Both the position numbers and the translations under genes were made by a program. Under the pieces are notes generated by a model that worked only from the letters and a program-made list of their open reading frames with translations, was not told where the DNA came from and did no database searches. Shown in pieces: positions 13,928 through 14,523 of a stretch of DNA of 14,523 nucleotides. Within the stretch, counting starts at the first letter, position 1. The number at the start of each line of letters is the position of its first letter. Source of the stretch: JBMYQA01 sp049600855 (GTDB lineage: Bacteria; Bacteroidota; Bacteroidia; Cytophagales; Flammeovirgaceae); assembly GCA_049600855.1 (NCBI GenBank), contig JBMYQA010000141.1, forward strand, positions 1 to 14,523, written 5' to 3'.

Positions 13928-14523
13928 ATGAAATTAAATGTCATTTTATTGCTCATGTTTGGCTGTGTTTTTTCAGCATTAGGGCAATTTGGAACAGTAC
14001 CTTTCGAAGACAAAGAAAAGTTTTTAGAAGATGCTGAGAAAGTTTCAAAGGTAGGGGCAAGCCAAAAAATGGATTCTGTATGGAATGCTTTTGCCGAAAA
14101 GTGGGAAGCACAGCTTGACGCCGCTCAGAAAGATCGGGTATTTGCGATCTCTAAAGAGATGTACAACAAACGCTATCAAGCAAATCCAAATTTTGAAAAC
14201 TTTTATGCAACCATCGCTTTTGGTTTAGAAAATGGACGATTAAAAGGACCTAAGCTGGATGAATACTTAACTGTACTTGATTCAAGTGTGCAGCAATATC
14301 GAAGGTATGTAGTGTATAATTTTTTGTCGATTACACGAATTTTTATTGAAACGGAACACGTCCAATCTACTCGTTTCAATACCTTGGAAGTAAAGAAAAG
14401 CGATTTTTCCTTTGGGCATGTTTTTTCGAACGAGATTGCCTTAGATCCAAAGAAAGAAGCAGTAGCGGATACAGCTACTACTAAAGATGGGGAAGAATGG
14501 TTCTCGCATTTAGAAGAAAAAAA
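13928..14523 (+). CDS. Second giant exported protein, N-terminal 198 aa (runs off right edge)
   Basis: The frame is open from ATG 13928 to the window edge. MKLNVILLLMFGCVFSALG|Q is a signal peptide with a probable cut before Gln20, like its neighbour. The mature part aligns throughout with the start of the 1606-aa protein: VWNAFAEKWEAQLDAAQKDR against VWGAFEQVYEGKLNAAQKHQ, NPNFENFYATIAFGLEN against SPHFENFYACVAYGMEN, and SDFSFGHVF against GKLTFGHAI. By eye about one third of positions are identical. It then enters an acidic stretch (DTATTKDGEEWFSHLEEK) in the place of the acidic region of the first protein. The full protein is probably also very long, but only the N-terminal domain is visible. 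It is a diverged tandem duplicate, separated by a terminator and so likely expressed independently. Function is unknown; an envelope location is expected. Confidence 0.88.
   Translation, partial: MKLNVILLLMFGCVFSALGQFGTVPFEDKEKFLEDAEKVSKVGASQKMDSVWNAFAEKWEAQLDAAQKDRVFAISKEMYNKRYQANPNFENFYATIAFGLENGRLKGPKLDEYLTVLDSSVQQYRRYVVYNFLSITRIFIETEHVQSTRFNTLEVKKSDFSFGHVFSNEIALDPKKEAVADTATTKDGEEWFSHLEEK

Overview
The window looks like chromosomal DNA of a member of the Bacteroidota, probably a Cytophagales-type marine or soil bacterium. The evidence is AT-rich composition, a TTG-N19-TATCTTCG promoter of the Bacteroidota type before prmA, few Shine-Dalgarno sequences, exported proteins with predicted cleavage at Gly|Gln, and very long exported beta-rich proteins. 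The genus cannot be named from the sequence alone. I see no rRNA, tRNA, CRISPR array, insertion sequence or phage module.

Layout. (1) Bases 1-1887 lie on the minus strand: the 5' part of an exported lipoprotein amidohydrolase (GTG start, runs off the left edge) and a complete TIGR01777/YfcH-type NAD(P)-dependent epimerase. A 191-bp spacer between them carries an imperfectly palindromic element. (2) A divergent 260-bp gap leads to a plus-strand gene for an unrecognised 201-aa soluble protein, which ends in a weak terminator-like hairpin. (3) Bases 2876-7692 hold five closely spaced co-directional genes, probably one operon. Four are tandem paralogues of an uncharacterised protein with about eight membrane segments and a near-invariant N-terminal PWLWETK motif. 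The fifth is a RlaP/COG3541-type DNA polymerase beta-superfamily nucleotidyltransferase. (4) prmA (ribosomal protein L11 methyltransferase) has its own promoter, which fixes its start at ATG 7804. (5) Bases 8835-13655 encode a 1606-aa exported protein rich in predicted beta strands, with a winged-helix-like stretch in the middle. It is followed by a good intrinsic terminator, a strong leader hairpin, and the beginning of a second gene whose product is clearly homologous to its N-terminal part.

How the genes fit together. The housekeeping genes (epimerase, prmA) tell us little about the others. The two unusual blocks are the four-paralogue membrane cassette with a nucleotidyltransferase as last gene, and the tandem pair of giant exported proteins. 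Neither has a function I can assign. Tandem duplication followed by divergence is visible in both and is the most distinctive property of the region.
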